This document shows positions 49,909 through 58,399 of a stretch of DNA of 64,000 nt, piece after piece. Source of the DNA: Bradyrhizobium sp. CCH5-F6 (GTDB lineage Bacteria > Pseudomonadota > Alphaproteobacteria > Rhizobiales > Xanthobacteraceae). Every line of letters begins with the position of its first letter. Within the stretch, counting starts at the first letter, position 1. The stretch spans positions 1 to 64,000 of the forward strand of contig NZ_LSIC01000122.1 of NCBI RefSeq assembly GCF_001556045.1, read 5' to 3'. Both the position numbers and the translations under genes were made by a program. The notes beneath the pieces are model-generated. The model made no database searches and had not been told where the DNA came from. It saw only the letters and a list, made by a program, of their open reading frames with translations.

Positions 49909-51524
49909 GCGCTGCGTGACGACGGCGTCGTCCGGATCTGCTGCGGATGAAGTTGATTGCGCTGCACCTGAAGAACCAGTTCGCGCTTGAGGATCTTCCC
50001 GCTCGCCGTCAGAGGAAACTCGCCGACGCGCAGGAAGTATTCAGGCATGTCGTATTTGGACAGTCCTTCGCTGCGGAGATGATCCATCAGGTCGGCCGCC
50101 TCGACCGTGCCCGACACCGCGATGCACACGCGCTCGCCGAGCCGATCGTCTGCCACTGGGAAAGCCGCGACGCGTCCAGCCGCGGGATGGCGGACGGCCA
50201 TCGCCTCGATGTGCGACGGATAGATATTGTGGCCGCCCCGGATTATCAGGTCCTTGAGACGCCCCTCGATGCGGAGATTGCCTTTGGCGTCCATGACGCC
50301 AAGATCTCCAGATAGAAACCAGCCGTCGCTGTTGAAGCTTCCTTCGGTTGCCGTCTGGTTGCCCAGATATCCGAGCATCAATGCAGCGCCCCTCCCACCG
50401 ATATGACCGACCTCGCCGGGAGCGACTTCCTTGTCCGGATCGCCCGTATCGAACAACTTCACTTCGTAGGATCGCCCCCCCCGTCCGCATGTATTGACGA
50501 TGGTCTCGGCATCGTCGTCCGGATGCGTGTACTGATGCGAGGAGTTCTCCGTCATGCCGTAGACGTTCTGCGGCTTGATGCCCTGGCTGACGAACGCGGC
50601 CGCCACGCTCGGCGGGATCGGCGACCCGGCCATGTAGAACGTCTCGACGGAGCCGAGCCTCTCGATACCGGCTTCCTGCTGCTCTCCGAGGACGTCCATC
50701 GCATGGGTCGGTACGCCGAGGACGTAGTTTGCGCCCGTCGTCTCAATCCAGTCGACCCGACTCATGCCTTCCGGCGGATCGGCCGTAACGAACCGGCCGC
50801 CGGTGAGCAGCCATTGCGCCACGCCTACCCAAGCGATGTGATGCGACAACGGAGAGAGCGACAGGATCACAGTCTCAGGACCGCGCTTCCAGTCGGCGAC
50901 GAGATCGCGTGCATTTGCGAGCAGCGTGTTGTCGGAATGCATGACGCACTTCGGCGTGCCCGTCGTCCCTGAAGTGAAAGCGAGATACGCGACCTTGTCG
51001 GGGTCCGTGCAAGGCGGAGTGTTGTTGCGCGCAGGCGCAGGAAAGGCCTTCGGCGTGTAAACGACCTTGAGGCTTTTGATCCGGACAAGCGCGGCATCGA
51101 AGTCGACGGTCGCACGATCGGTTCCCCAACCGTCTTCGGTCAGAAGCGCACGCGCCGAAAGTGTCGTGAGTAGTTCTCCGACCTCGGCGCATGTATAGGT
51201 CTTGTGGACGGACGGATTGCAGGCGACCCCTTCGCGGACGCAAGCCAGGAACATGACGACTGCCTCCGCGCGGTTCGAGAGCCACATCATCACACGGTCG
51301 CCACCGCCCAAACCGTATTCGCGCAGATCGGCCGCGACACCGTCCGTCCAACGCTTGAGCTCGCTCCACGTCAACGCCCGGCGCGCATCCTGCAACGCTA
51401 CGGCATCAGGTTGCTCCGTCGCATGACGGGTCAACAAACTATAGAAAGTGTCCTCGCGCCACATCCGCTCGCTGTAGTAGCGCTGCGCACTCGCAGGGTG
51501 ATGGAGGGTTAAGTACGGTTTCAT
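49905..51524 (-). CDS. AMP-forming acyl-CoA ligase (cyclohexanecarboxylate-CoA ligase-like)
   Basis: A 539-residue adenylate-forming ligase. The P-loop is LAFTSGTTGTPKCVMHSD (with Cys replacing the usual Gly after PK), followed by [35 protein letters not shown] and the catalytic Lys in TASGKILKREL. The N-terminal opening [20 protein letters not shown] is that of ligases annotated for cyclohexanecarboxylate or similar acids. The ATG at 51524 has GATAGGG upstream. It is the first gene of the operon from the sigma-54 promoter at 51576. A deleted copy lies at 52722-53261. Confidence 0.92.
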   Translation of the reverse strand: MKPYLTLHHPASAQRYYSERMWREDTFYSLLTRHATEQPDAVALQDARRALTWSELKRWTDGVAADLREYGLGGGDRVMMWLSNRAEAVVMFLACVREGVACNPSVHKTYTCAEVGELLTTLSARALLTEDGWGTDRATVDFDAALVRIKSLKVVYTPKAFPAPARNNTPPCTDPDKVAYLAFTSGTTGTPKCVMHSDNTLLANARDLVADWKRGPETVILSLSPLSHHIAWVGVAQWLLTGGRFVTADPPEGMSRVDWIETTGANYVLGVPTHAMDVLGEQQEAGIERLGSVETFYMAGSPIPPSVAAAFVSQGIKPQNVYGMTENSSHQYTHPDDDAETIVNTCGRGGRSYEVKLFDTGDPDKEVAPGEVGHIGGRGAALMLGYLGNQTATEGSFNSDGWFLSGDLGVMDAKGNLRIEGRLKDLIIRGGHNIYPSHIEAMAVRHPAAGRVAAFPVADDRLGERVCIAVSGTVEAADLMDHLRSEGLSKYDMPEYFLRVGEFPLTASGKILKRELVLQVQRNQLHPQQIRTTPSSRSA

Positions 51525-51575
51525 CCCTATCTCGCAATGCAACACGGTGCTTCAAGTTCTCTTTGTGAAAGCCTG

Positions 51576-51591
51576 AGCAATAAAAGTACCA
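51576..51591 (-). promoter_or_regulatory. Sigma-54 promoter of the ring-degradation operon
   Basis: On the minus strand TGGTACTTTTATTGCT matches TGGCAC-N5-TTGCW with one change. GG/GC spacing is 12 bp. The transcript would start near 51565, about 41 nt before the ligase ATG at 51524, and run through ten genes to 43095. Confidence 0.8.
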
Positions 51592-51656
51592 GCGTCGTTA
51601 GTTTCGGGAGTGCGAGCACATTTGGGGTTGGACGCGCAAGAAGTCCTACCGGCTCG

Positions 51657-52625
51657 TCAGTCGACTTTGGCGCCAGACATCTCAATGATTGGCTTCCAAC
51701 GACTGATTTCACTCTTGATGAACTCGCCAAGCTCGCCGGGTGTGGTGGGGGCAGTAATCGCTCCGGCTTGATCGAGAAGCTTCTTCGTCCCAGGAGACTC
51801 CATGGCCTTGCGAGAAGCGGCATTCAGCTTCTCAACTATTTGCTGTGGAGTACCGGCAGGCGCGAGCAGCGCGTACCAAGCTGTTGCAACATACCCTGGC
51901 AGGGCAGCTTCAGCCACCGTCGGAATGTTAGCGAGAGCCGGAATGCGATCCTTCGAAGTCACCGCCAGCGCGATGAGGTGACCCGACTGCACGATGGGGA
52001 TGCCGGTCGCAAGACTCAAAAAGATGATCGGGACATGACCCGCAATAACGTCATTAAGCGCGGGCCCTTCGCCACGATAAGCCACACCGCTCATCTGCAG
52101 CTGCGCCATCGATTTGAACAGCTCTCCGCCGAGATGCTGTGTAGTGCCTGAGCCTCCGTGCGCGAAATTGTGCTTGTTGGGCTCTCTTCGAATCAACTCA
52201 ATCAGTTCGCTCAACGTTTTCACACCCAGAGCAGGATGCACTGCGATTAAGTTCGATACGAACGCGATGCGGGTGATTGGGGCGAATGCCGTGGTCGGAT
52301 CATAAGGCAGCGACTTGAAGAGCGTGACATTGCCTGCGAGCGGTCCATTCGTGCCGAAGCCGATCGTGTAGCCGTCTGGAGGGGACTTGGCGACGGCGTC
52401 CGTTCCAATGTTTCCGCCCGCGCCAGTTCTGTTCTCGACGACGACTGTTTGTCCAAGTACTTCCCCGAGTTCCTTAGCGAACGTTCGCCCAAGCGCGTCT
52501 GTCGGGCCACCCGCAGCAAATGGGATAATCAACCGTATCGGCTTTGACGGGTACGTATCAGCCAACACAGCCATAGGTAGCGAGCTTAGGATCAGAGCGC
52601 CAACGATTGCCGACCAACTCTTCAT
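51657..52625 (-). CDS. TTT (Bug-type) periplasmic solute receptor
   Basis: A complete 322-residue tripartite tricarboxylate transporter receptor. The signal peptide covers about residues 1-22 and the mature part starts TYPSKPIRLIIPFAAGGPTD, with VVENRTGAGGNIGTDAVAKS and the C-terminal SEISRWKPIIEMSGAKVD. Such orphan receptors are abundant in some proteobacteria and bind carboxylates. No TctA/TctB membrane genes are nearby. It has its own sigma-54 promoter (52660), so it belongs to the same regulon and may bring in or sense the substrate. Confidence 0.93.
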   Translation of the reverse strand: MKSWSAIVGALILSSLPMAVLADTYPSKPIRLIIPFAAGGPTDALGRTFAKELGEVLGQTVVVENRTGAGGNIGTDAVAKSPPDGYTIGFGTNGPLAGNVTLFKSLPYDPTTAFAPITRIAFVSNLIAVHPALGVKTLSELIELIRREPNKHNFAHGGSGTTQHLGGELFKSMAQLQMSGVAYRGEGPALNDVIAGHVPIIFLSLATGIPIVQSGHLIALAVTSKDRIPALANIPTVAEAALPGYVATAWYALLAPAGTPQQIVEKLNAASRKAMESPGTKKLLDQAGAITAPTTPGELGEFIKSEISRWKPIIEMSGAKVD

Positions 52626-52659
52626 GTAACCCTCCCGAAGTCATTATTTTTTGGTAGTC

Positions 52660-52675
52660 AGCAAAGCGTGTGCCA
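52660..52675 (-). promoter_or_regulatory. Sigma-54 promoter of the TTT receptor gene
   Basis: On the minus strand TGGCACACGCTTTGCT matches the -24/-12 consensus with no mismatch in the TGGCAC or TTGCW boxes. The transcript would start near 52649, about 24 nt before the ATG at 52625, leaving room for GGGAGGGT as ribosome-binding site. It lies within the 3' tail of the ligase remnant reading frame. Confidence 0.82.
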
Positions 52676-52721
52676 CGCACGTTGGCTGTCCGCATGGCCG
52701 CGATAAGTAAGAAAGAAGCCA

Positions 52722-53261
52722 GTGCGACGGATAGATGTTGTGGCCGCCCCGGATTATCAGGTCCTTGAGGCGCCCCTCGATGCGGAGATTGCCTTTGGCG
52801 TCCATGACGCCAAGATCTCCGGATAGAAACCAGCCGTAGTCGACGGTCGCACGGTCGGTCCCCCAACCGTCTTCAGTCAGAAGCGCCCGCGCCGACAGCG
52901 TGTTGAGAAGGTCGCCGACCTCGGCGCATGTGTAGGTCTTGTGGACCGAGGGGTTGCAGGCGATCCCTTCACGCGCGCAGGCGAGGAACATGACGACCGC
53001 CTCGATGCGGTTGGACAACCACATCATCACGCGGTCGCTGCCGACCAGCCCGTATTCGCGCAGATCTGCCGCGACACCGTCCGTCCAACGCTTGAGCTCA
53101 CCCCACGTCAGCGTTTGGCGAGCATCCTGCAGCGCCACGGCATCAGGCCGCTCGGTCGCATGACTGGTGAGCAGACTGTAGAAGGTGTCTTCGCGCCACA
53201 TCCGTTCGCTGTAGTAGCGCTGCGCGCTCGCAGGGTGATGGAGAGTTAAGTACGGTTTCAT
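52722..53261 (-). pseudogene. Acyl-CoA ligase, internally deleted copy of the gene at 49905
   Basis: From the ATG at 53261 the first about 142 residues closely follow the intact ligase ([20 protein letters not shown] onward). At 52835 the reading jumps in frame from ATVDY to [15 protein letters not shown], skipping about 270 residues including the P-loop. It follows the ligase again until HNIYPSH and then runs into unrelated residues up to a stop at 52644. It cannot bind ATP. The sigma-54 promoter upstream (53323) is still perfect. Confidence 0.88.
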
Positions 53262-53322
53262 CCTATCTCGCAATGCAGCATTCGAGAACTGCCTTCATGG
53301 GCGTTGCTGCTATCCAGACATC

Positions 53323-53338
53323 AGCAACACCCGTGCCA
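53323..53338 (-). promoter_or_regulatory. Sigma-54 promoter upstream of the broken ligase copy
   Basis: On the minus strand TGGCACGGGTGTTGCT is a full consensus match with exact spacing. It would start a transcript near 53312, 51 nt before the pseudogene ATG. The dyad at 53462-53480, about 125 bp upstream, is at a typical enhancer distance. Confidence 0.85.
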
Positions 53339-53461
53339 TTTCGCCGCTGCTGCTCCTGGGTCGTGGAACTCCTTGTTTTGCAGGGGTAGCCTTTGGAGCC
53401 TCTTAAATTTGTGTCCTCAGGAGCGGCAAAGTTTCTTGAGCGGCGTCCTCACTGTGCTCAC

Positions 53462-53480
53462 GTGTCCTCAACAAGGACAC
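53462..53480. promoter_or_regulatory. Perfect dyad, candidate activator binding site
   Basis: GTGTCCTCAACAAGGACAC has 6-bp perfect arms and a 7-nt spacer. It lies 7 bp before the start codon of the broken activator copy and upstream of the divergent sigma-54 promoter at 53323. The related sequence at 41301-41319 sits in the same place before the intact activator. Confidence 0.6.
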
Positions 53481-53487
53481 TGAGGAA

Positions 53488-54063
53488 ATGCCTAATCCGA
53501 TTACCGCCACGATTGCCGGTGTGCTTCTCTTCGACGCTGCGGCTCGTGTAATCGCTTCGGTCGGCGTGGGCTCCGATCCACGTCTGAATTCGTTGACCGC
53601 AGATCAGGCATGGATGGCCGAGGCCCGCGAGCGGCGCATCACGACGCTGAATCTCGATCGCAAGATCTACATGGTGCTGGTCACTCCGGCCGGGTCCAGA
53701 GAGATGCTCGTTCTCAGCGAAACGCCGGGCGACGCACTTCTCAGCTTCATCGGCAGCGTCGATTTCTCCTGAGACATCCTGCAGCACCTGCTGACGGATC
53801 CGTTCGACGCCATGACGATCGTCGATGACAAGGCCAAGATCGTCTACATTTCTCCGATCCACGAAGCGTTTTTCGGGCTGAAGGCCGGCGAAGGAAACGG
53901 ACGCCCGGTCGAGACCGTCATCGACAACACGCGACTGCATGAGATCGTGGCCACGGGCAAGGCCGAGGTCGGGAAAATTCAGCGCATGCGCGGCGGAGAC
54001 AGAGTCGTTTCCCGCATTCCCATCAAGAGGGACGGGAAGGTGCTCGGCGCCATTGGGCGGGTC
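53488..54063 (+). pseudogene. Sigma-54 activator paralog, N-terminal remnant with nonsense mutation
   Basis: The reading aligns along its whole length with residues 1-185 of the activator at 41342: SDPRLNSLTADQAWMAEARE, SETPGDALLSFIGSVDF, then DPFDAMTIVDDKAKIVYISP of the PAS domain and RIPIKRDGKVLGAIGRV. At 53770-53772 the Trp codon of SVDFxWD is TGA (a stop). Homology ends abruptly at 54063, so the AAA+ and HTH domains are gone. Both the N-terminal domain and PAS are conserved between copies, which supports the N-terminal region as a real sensory domain. Confidence 0.88.
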
Positions 54064-54066
54064 CGC

Positions 54067-54231
54067 GAGCGACCGATACGCTACCTCAGCCGGAATGGTC
54101 GCGGCGGCGTTCATCAGGTCCCACTCGCCCTTCGATTCCGACGGCTTCTTGGTCTGCAAAAGGTACATGTCGCGCATCATGCGGCCGTCGTCGCGGATGC
54201 TTCCGTTCTTGGTCATGAAGTCGTTGACGGG
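54067..54231 (-). pseudogene. ABC substrate-binding protein, C-terminal fragment
   Basis: On the minus strand CPVNDFMTKNGSIRDDGRMM, then RDMYLLQTKKPSESKGEWDL and AAATIPAEVAYRSL give the typical C-terminus of HAAT-type binding proteins. It begins abruptly where the GAF fragment ends and stops where the activator fragment ends, so it is a short insert between two broken genes. Confidence 0.75.
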
Positions 54232-54232
54232 G

Positions 54233-54884
54233 CATCCGCGTCAGCCGGTCCTTAGCTTGCTCTGCAGCGCGTCGGGCGTCCTCACGCTCCAGCATTTCCA
54301 TCGCGAATGATACGTTGTCAGCAAGCCGCCCCAGCAGCTTCATAAATTCTGGGGTAAACACATCCGTTTCGCTCGACAGGAAGAGCAGGACGCCAACCGC
54401 TTCTCCATTTCTCAATAGGGGTAGGCCGGCTCCAGATCTGATGGGAATTGGGCTATCGTGCCAATGTCTTGTCCGCTTGGCCGTCTCGAAGGAGAGGCAG
54501 CACGGCACTCGCCGTCAGGCCCGCGCTCGCGGCCAGTTCCTTCCACGGTTGGGTTCTGGGATCGTTGAGAACATCGCTGCTAATGCACGGTCTGGCCGTG
54601 CGAAACGCCTCGCCACCGAGTCCCTGACCGTGCGGAATGGTGGCATCAGAAGAAAAACGAAGTTGCTCGATCAAATGAACGAAGGGACCGGCCCCAGCGG
54701 CCATCCGGAACCACGAAGAGTCGTCCTCGATCAGGAAAATGGCCGTGCCCAGAAATTTGCCGCCATCAACCGCAGCATTACAAACATCTTGATAGAGATC
54801 TTGTTCGGAAGTGCTCCGTAAGATCGCTTCGTTGGTCGCGCTCAGTACCGCGAACATTCTTGCCCGGTTGTGTTGCGCCGCCAT
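54233..54884 (-). pseudogene. GAF-domain sensor protein, fused and frameshifted fragment
   Basis: From 54884 one frame gives a GAF domain: MFAVLSATNEAILRSTSEQD, AAVDGGKFLGTAIFLIEDDS, then FRTARPCISSDVLNDPRTQP and AVLPLLRDGQ. The reading then breaks near 54470, and another frame resumes with GAGLPLLRNGEAVGVLLFLS and a helical segment ending DARRAAEQAKDRLTRM. PLLRDGQ and PLLRNGE are equivalent positions, so a recombination between two GAF repeats probably removed one domain. The output domain (often GGDEF) is absent. Confidence 0.7.
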
Positions 54885-55220
54885 TTCGATCTCGAAAGTT
54901 CCATCGGGTTGCTGTCACGATGATGCTTCCCGGCTAAGTTGCCGCTACGGATTGAGGTTAACGCTTTGTAAATGAGGCGATGTAAGTCGGGGAATATTGG
55001 GGAGACGCAGTCCAGATCTGGCTCGATTTGAGGGCGTGTAGTATCTTTAGTCAGTGTCGAATGGCCTCAAGACTTCTGCACCCTTGGCCTACGCCGCCGA
55101 GGAACGGTTCACAGAGCTGGCTTTGGTCTTCCCGTCACCACGTCCCGTCGATGACCCATGCTCATGCGGGTCGACTATGACCTTTGCGAATTTCTAAGAA
55201 TTTTCGGCTATGGTCCGCCT
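54885..55220. other. Intergenic stretch without recognised gene
   Basis: About 335 bp between the GAF fragment and the PilZ gene. I see no protein remnant or strong repeat. An ATG at 55158 is in frame with the PilZ gene, but the residues it adds are not typical of PilZ proteins. Confidence 0.4.
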
Positions 55221-55460
55221 ATGGACAACAAACGTACCGCGCCTCGACATCGCGTGCTGAAAGCCGGGACGATAGAATTCGGTGGGGGTGGTATTAGCTG
55301 TACCGTGCGGAACTTGTCGGCGAGCGGCGCCGCCCTGGACGTCGAAAGTCCGCTAGGCATTCCTCACGAGTTCAGACTGGTTATAGAGGCAGATCAGCTA
55401 AGCCGACCGTGTCATGTCAAATGGCGAAAAGAGAAACGGATTGGCGTCGCATTTGACTGA
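55221..55460 (+). CDS. PilZ-domain protein
   Basis: A 79-residue single PilZ domain. The c-di-GMP binding patterns are visible: an Arg-rich start RTAPRHRVLKAGTI and, in the barrel, NLSASGAALDVESP (a D/NxSxxG-type motif). The end VKWRKEKRIGVAFD is typical. Such small proteins respond to cyclic di-GMP, and a GGDEF-EAL protein lies 750 bp downstream. The ATG at 55221 gives the usual start of this type (MDNKRTAPR). Confidence 0.88.
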   Translation: MDNKRTAPRHRVLKAGTIEFGGGGISCTVRNLSASGAALDVESPLGIPHEFRLVIEADQLSRPCHVKWRKEKRIGVAFD

Positions 55461-55468
55461 GACGACAA

Positions 55469-55987
55469 TCACACCTCCCCCAGGGTTGCCGTCCCCGCTT
55501 CTGTTCCAGCATTTTGGTATTTGAGTGATCCAAATCCACGTGGCCGCGCGGTTACGGCTTTATCCATCCATGCGTCGACCAAAGTGTAGGTCAGGCGGAT
55601 CACGTCGCGCAGGCGTGGAGCATTCTCCAGGCGCGACAGCGTCGGTTGAGAACACAGATCGCGACCGCTGTCCGGCAGCCGTCCGCAGGCCAGCTTGAAC
55701 GCCGGATCGGACCGCAGATGGTCGAGATCGTCGGCGTCCTCGTAGCCGCAGCAGATCGCAAACATGCGAGCGCGGAACATATCGACAAGGCTGTGCACGA
55801 CCCGCGTCGGGTCGCGCCGATCCGGGAACATCCGGGCCAACTTGTCGGCCAAACCGAGACGCCGCTCGGCCATCGCCAGAAGCATCACGCCCCCATTCGA
55901 GGTCAGGCGACCGCCATCGAAGGCAGCTGTAATTTTCTTGGTGTGAACGGCTGGAAATGAGAAGGGCAGAATCGTATCATCGGTCAT
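55469..55987 (-). pseudogene. IS1380-family transposase, N-terminal fragment
   Basis: The first about 140 residues match IS1380 transposases: FPAVHTKKITAAFDGGRLTS, NGGVMLLAMAERRLGLADKL and CGYEDADDLDHLRSDPAFKL. After RLTYTLVDAWM at about 55567 the family continues for another 300 residues with the DDE core, but here the reading changes to unrelated sequence and stops. It is a 3'-deleted element. No inverted-repeat pair could be defined. Confidence 0.82.
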
Positions 55988-56212
55988 GGCGGGCGTGGCG
56001 TTCGCGGTTGAAGGTGATGGGGTTGGCTTCGCAACCGAATCCTACGCCGCATCAGCGCTTTACACCACGCTCGCCAGCCTCTCCGGTGCCATCTGGCGAA
56101 TAAGACGGGCTAGATCATAGCGGCCTGAAAGATTTGTGAGTGTCCACACATCGTCAACCGGCTTTAATACTTCCTTTCGTAACGACAGCCTAATATTAGC
56201 CAACGGCTGGCA

Positions 56213-58399
56213 ATGTCTGTAACGAGTAAAATGCACCTTAATCTTCGGCAAACTGTTCTTGGATCCGTGGCGCTCCTCTGCGTACTTGGACCGCTTCTCG
56301 GGGCGGTAGCTGTCACTAACCTTATCCTCACGCGAAACGACATTCGGTCGAGCTTCCTGGAACTTGCGTCCAAACCTGAGCCGGACGGCATCATGGCGCT
56401 GTCCGATCGTCACTTGGCCGCCATTGACTTAACTCTCGTTCTCGGTTCCTGCGCCGTGATGGCGGCGTTGATGATCGGGCTTGCCATCGGGTACTTCGTC
56501 GATAGGAGCATGTTGAGGCCAATCGAATTGCTCACCGCTGCCATGGAACGGTTACGCACCGGCGAAACGCCGCTTGCCCGGACTTCCTCGGCTATCGAGC
56601 GGCCCGAAACATCTGCTGACGCATATCCGGGGATGGAGTTTTTGCCCGAGTATGAAGGCCGCAAACATGAGATCGGAGCGTTGGCCCGAACGCTCCGCCA
56701 GTTCCATGAGCGTGGCCTGGACGTCCAGTTTAAATCAAATCTACTGAATTCGGCCATGGCGAACATGTCGCAGGGGCTTTGCATGTACGACGCCGATGAC
56801 CGGCTTGTCGTCTGCAACAGCCGCTTTCAGGATATTTACGGTCTCCCCGCCGAGGCCATCGAGCCCGGAACTCCCATCCACCGCGTTGCCGAGCCGGAAT
56901 GCGTGGGCCACGATTGGGAATGCGACCTTGTGGAAGCTTACGCGACGATAAAGGCTGCTCTCGCGAGGGATGAGCGTCTGCTACCTGAGCAGCGGCTCGC
57001 GGATGGCCGCACGATCTCGATCTCGGCCGTACCAACGGAGAATGGTGGCTGGGTCGCGACCTTCGAGGACATCAGCGAACGTCGCGCGGCGGATGCGAGG
57101 ATCGCGCATATGGCGCATCACGACGCGCTCACGGGCTTGCCCAACCGGGTGCTGTTCCGTCTAGAGGCCGAGCAGGCGCTCAAGCGAGCGCGCCGGGGCG
57201 AACAGCTCGCCGTTATCTACCTTGACCTGGATGGTTTCAAGGCCGTGAACGATATGCTTGGCCACGCGATCGGGGACCGGTTGCTGGTCGCTGTCGCGGA
57301 TCGGTTGCGCGCGAGCATGCGTGACGACGCCTTTGTCGCCCGCCTTGGGGGAGACGAGTTTGCAGTTGTGTTGGCCGTGGGTCAGCCGGACGACTTGGCC
57401 GTGCTGGCGCAACGAATCATCGAGACGCTCAGCACGCCCTACGACATCGGCGACCATCAGCTCATGATCGGAGCGAGCGTCGGCATCGCCGTGGCGCCCA
57501 CCGATGGTCACGACCCAGACCAGCTTCTGAAGAAGGCCGATATGGCTCTTTATCGAGCCAAGGCGGATGGCCGGGGCAAGTACTTCTTTTTCGAAGCCTG
57601 GATGGACGAGAGAATGCAAGCTCGTCGAGCGCTTGAGGTCGATCTCCGCAAGGCTCTGGCGCGGGAGGAGTTCGAGGTGTTCTATCAGCCTCTCGTCAAC
57701 CTTCAGACGAACGAGGTCAGCAGCTTCGAGGCGCTGCTGCGCTGGCGACACCCCGTGCGCGGCATGGTTGGGCCCGACAATTTCATACCGCTTGCGGAAG
57801 AGATCGGATTGATCAACGAAATCGGAGCCTGGGTGCTGAAACAGGCGTGTTCGGACGCCATGGGATGGCCCGATCACCTGAAACTCGCCGTTAACGTATC
57901 TTCTCTTCAATTTAGGAGTAACAGGTTATCCCTCGATGTCGTGGCAGCCTTGGGTCATTCGGGACTGCCTGCAAGCCGGCTTGAAATTGAGATCACCGAG
58001 ACCGCGTTGTTGCAGGATACGGAGGCGACCATCGCGGTCCTGTATGAGCTTCGACAACTCGGACTCAGCATCGCCATGGATGATTTCGGGACAGGCTACT
58101 CTTCGTTGGGCTACCTGCGGAAATTCCCGTTCGACAAGATCAAGATCGACAAGTCTTTCACTCTAGGTTTGCCGGATCGGGCCGATTCCTTGGCGATCGT
58201 GCGGGCTATGATGGGGCTCGGGGTGAACCTTGGCATGATCACGACCGCCGAGGGCGTCGAGACGGAGGAGCAGCTTGCTGCGCTACGAGCCGAAGGCTGC
58301 ACCGAGGTGCAGGGCTATCTGTTCAGCCCAGCGCGACCGGCCGGGGAGATCGCTGCCCTGCTTTCCAGAATGCGGGGACAGACCAGAGTCGTTGCGTGA
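56213..58399 (+). CDS. GGDEF-EAL protein with membrane anchor and PAS domain
   Basis: A 728-residue cyclic di-GMP enzyme. Two membrane segments (about 15-40 and 72-98) enclose a short periplasmic loop; an HAMP-like linker and a PAS domain with SNLLNSAMANMSQGLCMYDA follow. The GGDEF domain has HHDALTGLPNRVLFRLEAEQ and an intact RLGGDEFAVVL. The EAL domain has SFEALLRWRHP, NVSSLQF, DDFGTGYSSLGYL and TTAEGVETEEQ, so both catalytic centres look complete. It could make or degrade c-di-GMP. It lies among IS fragments and next to a PilZ gene. Confidence 0.95.
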   Translation: MSVTSKMHLNLRQTVLGSVALLCVLGPLLGAVAVTNLILTRNDIRSSFLELASKPEPDGIMALSDRHLAAIDLTLVLGSCAVMAALMIGLAIGYFVDRSMLRPIELLTAAMERLRTGETPLARTSSAIERPETSADAYPGMEFLPEYEGRKHEIGALARTLRQFHERGLDVQFKSNLLNSAMANMSQGLCMYDADDRLVVCNSRFQDIYGLPAEAIEPGTPIHRVAEPECVGHDWECDLVEAYATIKAALARDERLLPEQRLADGRTISISAVPTENGGWVATFEDISERRAADARIAHMAHHDALTGLPNRVLFRLEAEQALKRARRGEQLAVIYLDLDGFKAVNDMLGHAIGDRLLVAVADRLRASMRDDAFVARLGGDEFAVVLAVGQPDDLAVLAQRIIETLSTPYDIGDHQLMIGASVGIAVAPTDGHDPDQLLKKADMALYRAKADGRGKYFFFEAWMDERMQARRALEVDLRKALAREEFEVFYQPLVNLQTNEVSSFEALLRWRHPVRGMVGPDNFIPLAEEIGLINEIGAWVLKQACSDAMGWPDHLKLAVNVSSLQFRSNRLSLDVVAALGHSGLPASRLEIEITETALLQDTEATIAVLYELRQLGLSIAMDDFGTGYSSLGYLRKFPFDKIKIDKSFTLGLPDRADSLAIVRAMMGLGVNLGMITTAEGVETEEQLAALRAEGCTEVQGYLFSPARPAGEIAALLSRMRGQTRVVA

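Noticed and set aside
53458..54216. 252-codon minus-strand frame
   Set aside because: The first about 50 residues are the binding-protein C-terminus; the remainder is antisense to the activator remnant.
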